Assembly: GCA_047618565.1 (NCBI GenBank)
Contig: JBLHKW010000008.1
Coordinates: 1 to 54,945, forward strand
Direction: 5' to 3'
DNA from: JBLHKW01 sp047618565
GTDB lineage: Bacteria; Planctomycetota; UBA1135; GCA-002686595
DNA: 54,945 nt
The position numbers and the translations under genes were made by a program. The notes under the pieces are model-generated. The model was not told the origin of the DNA, searched no databases, and saw only the letters and a program-made list of their open reading frames with translations. Of this stretch, positions 52,003 through 54,945 are shown piece by piece. Every line of letters begins with the position of its first letter. Position 1 is the stretch's first letter.

Positions 52003-53253
52003 ATGGATGAAGCCAGGATCGACCAGATGAGGGGCGCCATGGACGCGGAGCTGCTCCAGAGAGAGCTCAACTGCGTGTTCGAGCTGACGCGCTTGATCGA
52101 GCGACATGGCGGAGACCTCCATCGGGTGTTGGAGGGGGTGGCGCAGCTGCTCCCCGCGACGTGGGCGTTTCCCGAGTCCACCTCTGCCCGTGTGGTCCTC
52201 GACGGCCATGAATTCACCTCCGACACGTTCAGCCCGACGGCGGTCAGGCTGGTCTCGAACATCGTGGTGACGGGCAATGCGCGGGGCCTGATCGAGGTCT
52301 TTCGCGCGTCTCCCGACAGCGAGGAGCGAGAGCTCTTTCTCGAGCACGAACGACGGCTGCTCGACGCGATCGCCGAGCGAGTCGGGCGGGTCGCCGAGCG
52401 AATTCACGCTCAGGAGCAACTCCAGAAGGAGCTCAACTGCGTGTTCGAGTTGACGCGACTGATCGAGCGTCACGGTGGGGATATCGATCAGGTCTTGGGC
52501 GGAGTGGCGCGCATGCTCCCCGGGTCGTGGCAGCACCCCGAATCCACCTGCGCGCGCGTCGTCTTCGATGATCGGAACTACGTCTCCGACGCCTTCAGCG
52601 CTACGCCTCTCAGGCAGGCCTCGGAAATCGTGGTGGCCAAAGAAGTGCGAGGTGTGGTCGAGGTCTTCCGCGCCTCGGACGCCCCGCGCACAGGCCCTGA
52701 GCTCTTCCTGGCCCACGAGAGACTCCTGCTTGACGCCATCGCCGAGCGGGTGGGGCGAGTGGCCGAGCGCATTCACGCCCAGGAGCAGCTCGAGGTCGAG
52801 CGAGCCTTGCTGAGTAACAGCAACATCGCGCTACGCGAGGTCCTGGGAAGGCTGGAGCAGGAGAAGCTCGAGATCGGGAACGCTGTTCATGACAACGTCT
52901 CGCGCATCATCATGCCGCTCATTCACGGATTGGAGAGCGAGCTGCTCCCCAGGCGCTCGAAGCATCTCGAGTTGATCAAGCGACAACTCGACGATCTCGC
53001 GTCCTCCTTCACTCAAGAATTCAGCAGGGAGTTTCTTACCCTGACGCCCGCGGAGTTGCAGGTCTGCAACATGATCCGCCAGGGGCTCACTTCCAAGGAG
53101 ATCGCCCAGGTGCGCGGCGTGTCGCCGACCACGGTGAGTCGCCAGCGCGACCGGATCCGGAGCAAGCTCGGCCTGACGAGCACGCCCATCAATCTGGTCA
53201 CGTTCCTGCAGACGTACACCGAAGAGCGCGCTCCGTCCAAGCCGTCGAGTTGA
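52003..53253 (+). CDS. LuxR-type regulator with a tandemly duplicated sensor domain
   Basis: 416 residues. Two nearly identical sensor units (residues about 21-142 and 143-264) each read ELNCVFELTRLIERHGG, then a PES-C/S-ARVV strand, and end LLDAIAERVGRVAERIHAQ. This module is seen in front of histidine kinases and resembles a GAF/PAS-like ligand domain. A helical linker (about 265-345, VHDNVSRIIMPLIHGLESEL) resembles a degenerate HisKA helix. A LuxR helix-turn-helix (LTPAELQVCNMIRQGLTSKEI) finishes at about 350-405. GAGGAC nine bases upstream is a good ribosome site. Ligand unknown. Confidence 0.85.
   Translation: MDEARIDQMRGAMDAELLQRELNCVFELTRLIERHGGDLHRVLEGVAQLLPATWAFPESTSARVVLDGHEFTSDTFSPTAVRLVSNIVVTGNARGLIEVFRASPDSEERELFLEHERRLLDAIAERVGRVAERIHAQEQLQKELNCVFELTRLIERHGGDIDQVLGGVARMLPGSWQHPESTCARVVFDDRNYVSDAFSATPLRQASEIVVAKEVRGVVEVFRASDAPRTGPELFLAHERLLLDAIAERVGRVAERIHAQEQLEVERALLSNSNIALREVLGRLEQEKLEIGNAVHDNVSRIIMPLIHGLESELLPRRSKHLELIKRQLDDLASSFTQEFSREFLTLTPAELQVCNMIRQGLTSKEIAQVRGVSPTTVSRQRDRIRSKLGLTSTPINLVTFLQTYTEERAPSKPSS
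52063..52794 (+). repeat. 366-bp tandem duplication inside the LuxR-type gene
   Basis: Unit 1 (52063-52428) and unit 2 (52429-52794) both begin GAGCTCAACTGCGTGTTCGA and stay in frame (122 codons). The start of each unit and the CGCCGAGCG-rich end are most alike. Confidence 0.8.
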
Positions 53254-53320
53254 AGCGGGTGCGCAAGCCTTCACGCGTGCTGCTCAGGTAGCGCAGCCCG
53301 GCGTCCGTATCTTCGCGAAC
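53254..53320. other. Short non-coding stretch
   Basis: Nothing recognisable between the LuxR-type gene and the hydrolase remnant. Confidence 0.4.
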
Positions 53321-53539
53321 GTGCGCCGGGCCCCAAGGGGTGGAGAGCACTCGAGCACCATCACGGTCATCGCTGGCGACCAGGCCTTCGTCGACATGGG
53401 CAACGAGCGCTGGTCGGAGGCTGCCCAACACCTGCCGACCCTGAAGTTGTACCTCCTCGCCAACGCCGGCCACGCGCCTTGGACCGATCGCCCAATGGCC
53501 TTCCGGACGGCTCTACGCTCCGGCCCCGCGGCAGGTTGA
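53321..53539 (+). pseudogene. C-terminal remnant of an alpha/beta hydrolase
   Basis: The 72-codon frame contains ITVIAGDQAFVDMGNERW and LKLYLLANAGHAPWTDRP, the typical end of an alpha/beta hydrolase: the VIxGxxD acidic strand followed by the catalytic His in AGHAPW. No nucleophile-elbow part (GxSxG) is found upstream in any frame, so only the last quarter of the gene remains. Confidence 0.55.
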
Positions 53540-53546
53540 GTATGAA

Positions 53547-53587
53547 GTCGGGAACACTCCCGTCGTTTCGATGGGAGTGTTCCCGAC
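53547..53587. terminator. Perfect 15-bp hairpin between convergent genes
   Basis: GTCGGGAACACTCCC (53547-53561) pairs exactly with 53573-53587 around an 11-base loop. No T-run flanks it. Its position between convergent units suggests a bidirectional terminator, but it may be a palindromic repeat or a site duplicated elsewhere. Confidence 0.55.
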
Positions 53588-53623
53588 ACCGCCGCCCACG
53601 CCCTTCGGCGGAGCGTGTCCAGA

Positions 53624-54241
53624 TCAGAATTGGTGGGGGTCGCGCGGGCCCGCTATCGGTCGCCCGGCAAGCTTGGCGTGACTGAGCTGAAAGCCGCCAC
53701 TCGAGTCGTAGGCGAGCAGGAGCGCATCCGGACGCGCGTGCAGGCGAACGAGCTCGTCCAGCCAGTCCTCCTCGCCCGGCCACGGGTAGGCGAAGATCAG
53801 ATCGAAGTCGTCGAGCTCCAGGCCGAGCTCGTCGTATGCGCACGCGCCTGCCGTCGGCGTGAAGTGATCACCCGACTGGTGCTCGATCTCCTCCTGGTAG
53901 GCGAGCGGAACGAACGACCCCTCCGCGAAGCTCGCATTCGACTCGAATTCTTCAGCGAGCTCGATGGAGCGTTCGAGGAGCCACGGGTCGAGCTCGATTC
54001 CGTACGCGTCGAATCCCAGGAGACTGGCCATCACGGTCACGACGCCGCTCCCGGAACCGAGCTCCACGAAAGTCGACGCGCGCTCTCTCAAGAGGCGCAG
54101 GTGATCGTAGGCGCTGGCGTGGTCACTCGGAACGAAGTGGTGGTTACGGCTCTCCCCGCGCGTGCGGGACTCCTCCCAGGTCCGATCGCCTTCGAGCAGG
54201 AGACGCGAGAGGGTCGCGGGCGGGATGGACGGAGATTGCAT
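53624..54241 (-). CDS. Class I SAM-dependent methyltransferase
   Basis: 205 residues. The AdoMet motif VELGSGSGVVTVMASLLGFDAYGIELD-type block is split here: VELGSGSGVVTVMAS, then GIELD as the ribose-binding acidic end. The later FDLIFAYPWPGEEDW resembles the NPPY-like loop region. I chose ATG 54241; a GTG at 54280 adds 13 residues. It is probably a small-molecule methyltransferase; the substrate is unknown. Confidence 0.8.
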   Translation of the reverse strand: MQSPSIPPATLSRLLLEGDRTWEESRTRGESRNHHFVPSDHASAYDHLRLLRERASTFVELGSGSGVVTVMASLLGFDAYGIELDPWLLERSIELAEEFESNASFAEGSFVPLAYQEEIEHQSGDHFTPTAGACAYDELGLELDDFDLIFAYPWPGEEDWLDELVRLHARPDALLLAYDSSGGFQLSHAKLAGRPIAGPRDPHQF

Positions 54242-54460
54242 GTGGCGCAGACGATACCGAGGCCGTGCGATCTCCACCACTCCGCCGCTGTCGGCCTGCG
54301 ACTCCGTACCTATTTCCGAACTGCGCAGGCCTGCTCCATGCGTCTTCGGTCCCCGGGAATCTCGAATGCAGGGACGGCGGTCTCGAACTCATCCAGCTCC
54401 CTGAACCAGGTCATTGAGGTCGACGTTGTCAGCCGAGGCCTTGAGGATCAGGGCCGAGAG

Positions 54461-54945
54461 TCAGCCGAGCTTTTCCAGGTGTCGCCTCACATCCGTCTTC
54501 CCCATCGATTCGCAGGCGAGTGCCAGGCTCTGGATCATGAGTGTGAGGCGGTTCTTCAGGCGACGCTCAAGCTCGCGTGTGTCGAACTCCATTCGGGAAG
54601 AGGCGTAGGAGAAGCGCAGGTAGCCGTCGGTGCCGAAGTAGGGGCGATTGATCTTCGCGCTGACGCTGCCGTCGAGCCTGACGATGTACCACAGGTGGTC
54701 GCCGAAGGGCTGGGCGGGCTCGAAGCCGTCAGGATTCGATCTGGCAAGGCGCGCTGACGACGCGTATTCGTGGATACTCGGAGGAAGCGCAACGCCGCCA
54801 GGGCGGAGCCTGGCGGAGTTGAGCGGGTCGTGAGTTTCACCACGGGCTGCTAGTGCTTGCTTGGAGTTTTGCGCGAGCGTCAGGCGGTGGTGTTCGAGCG
54901 AGAGGCGGATGTAGTTAGCCAGTGGTTCGCACCACGCGTGTACGG
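54461..54945 (-). CDS. 3-prime end of a gene running off the right edge, function unknown
   Basis: On the minus strand one frame is open from the window end to TGA at 54461-54463, 160 codons. Its start is outside the window. The product reads HAWCEPLANYIRLSLEHHRL, then a loop, then FGDHLWYIVRLDGSVSAKI and GYLRFSYASSRMEFDTRELE, ending HLEKLG. Codon use looks coding (GC-rich third positions). I do not recognise the family. Confidence 0.6.
   Translation of the reverse strand, partial: VHAWCEPLANYIRLSLEHHRLTLAQNSKQALAARGETHDPLNSARLRPGGVALPPSIHEYASSARLARSNPDGFEPAQPFGDHLWYIVRLDGSVSAKINRPYFGTDGYLRFSYASSRMEFDTRELERRLKNRLTLMIQSLALACESMGKTDVRRHLEKLG

Noticed and set aside
53615..54757. 380-codon plus-strand frame opposite the methyltransferase
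   Set aside because: The AdoMet-binding motif is on the minus strand; this frame has no family-like segment.

Overview
The window looks like chromosomal DNA of a GC-rich, Gram-negative-type bacterium, most likely a planctomycete. Pointers are the sigma factor at the left edge (the ECF type abundant in Rhodopirellula-like genomes), an arylsulfatase, a DUF1570 metallopeptidase relative, secreted proteins with DCNxNGIPDxCD repeats or VPTxxEWG-type C-terminal anchors, and a signal peptidase with a large insert. No rRNA, tRNA, CRISPR array or transposase gene was recognised. Assignments come from motifs read by eye; no database search was run.

Region 1 (1-6.1 kb): an ECF sigma factor converges on a two-component pair. 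Then come a secreted dihaem cytochrome c peroxidase and a sulfatase closed by a strong terminator.

Region 2 (6.1-19.5 kb): the bacillithiol genes bshC-bshB1 and bshA surround an orphan ParA, and bshA overlaps a cysteine desulfurase. Next are dnaA, a 585-bp gap with perfect DnaA boxes and an AT-rich tract (probable oriC), dnaN, a DUF721/DciA-like gene, gyrB and a MshEN-domain protein.

Region 3 (19.5-25.3 kb, minus strand): a compact housekeeping run of M50 protease, scpA, thioredoxin, fmt, rsmB, a membrane protein and an SDR enzyme.

Region 4 (25.5-33.4 kb, plus strand): kdsD and kdsC make and dephosphorylate Kdo-8-phosphate. They lead by an ATGA overlap into a 1690-residue protein that starts like LptC and ends like LptD, apparently a one-chain lipopolysaccharide bridge. 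A TatA/B protein and a TIM-barrel isomerase follow.

Region 5 (33.5-45.4 kb): mixed metabolic and envelope genes. They include a blue copper protein, a LeuA-like enzyme, an amidohydrolase, aspartokinase, MgtE, signal peptidase I and an M43 metalloprotease.

Region 6 (45.4-54.9 kb): accessory DNA. Two inverted copies of a roughly 270-bp palindromic-ended repeat flank a broken DUF1570-TPR gene. Then come a YadA-head-like repeat protein, a hipBA pair with palindromic upstream DNA, a TPR-methyltransferase divergent from a LuxR-type regulator with a duplicated sensor domain, a hydrolase remnant, a methyltransferase, and a CDS running off the right edge.

A pattern across the window is a TANNNT hexamer 6-7 bases before the start codon of several operon-head genes, which suggests leaderless transcripts.
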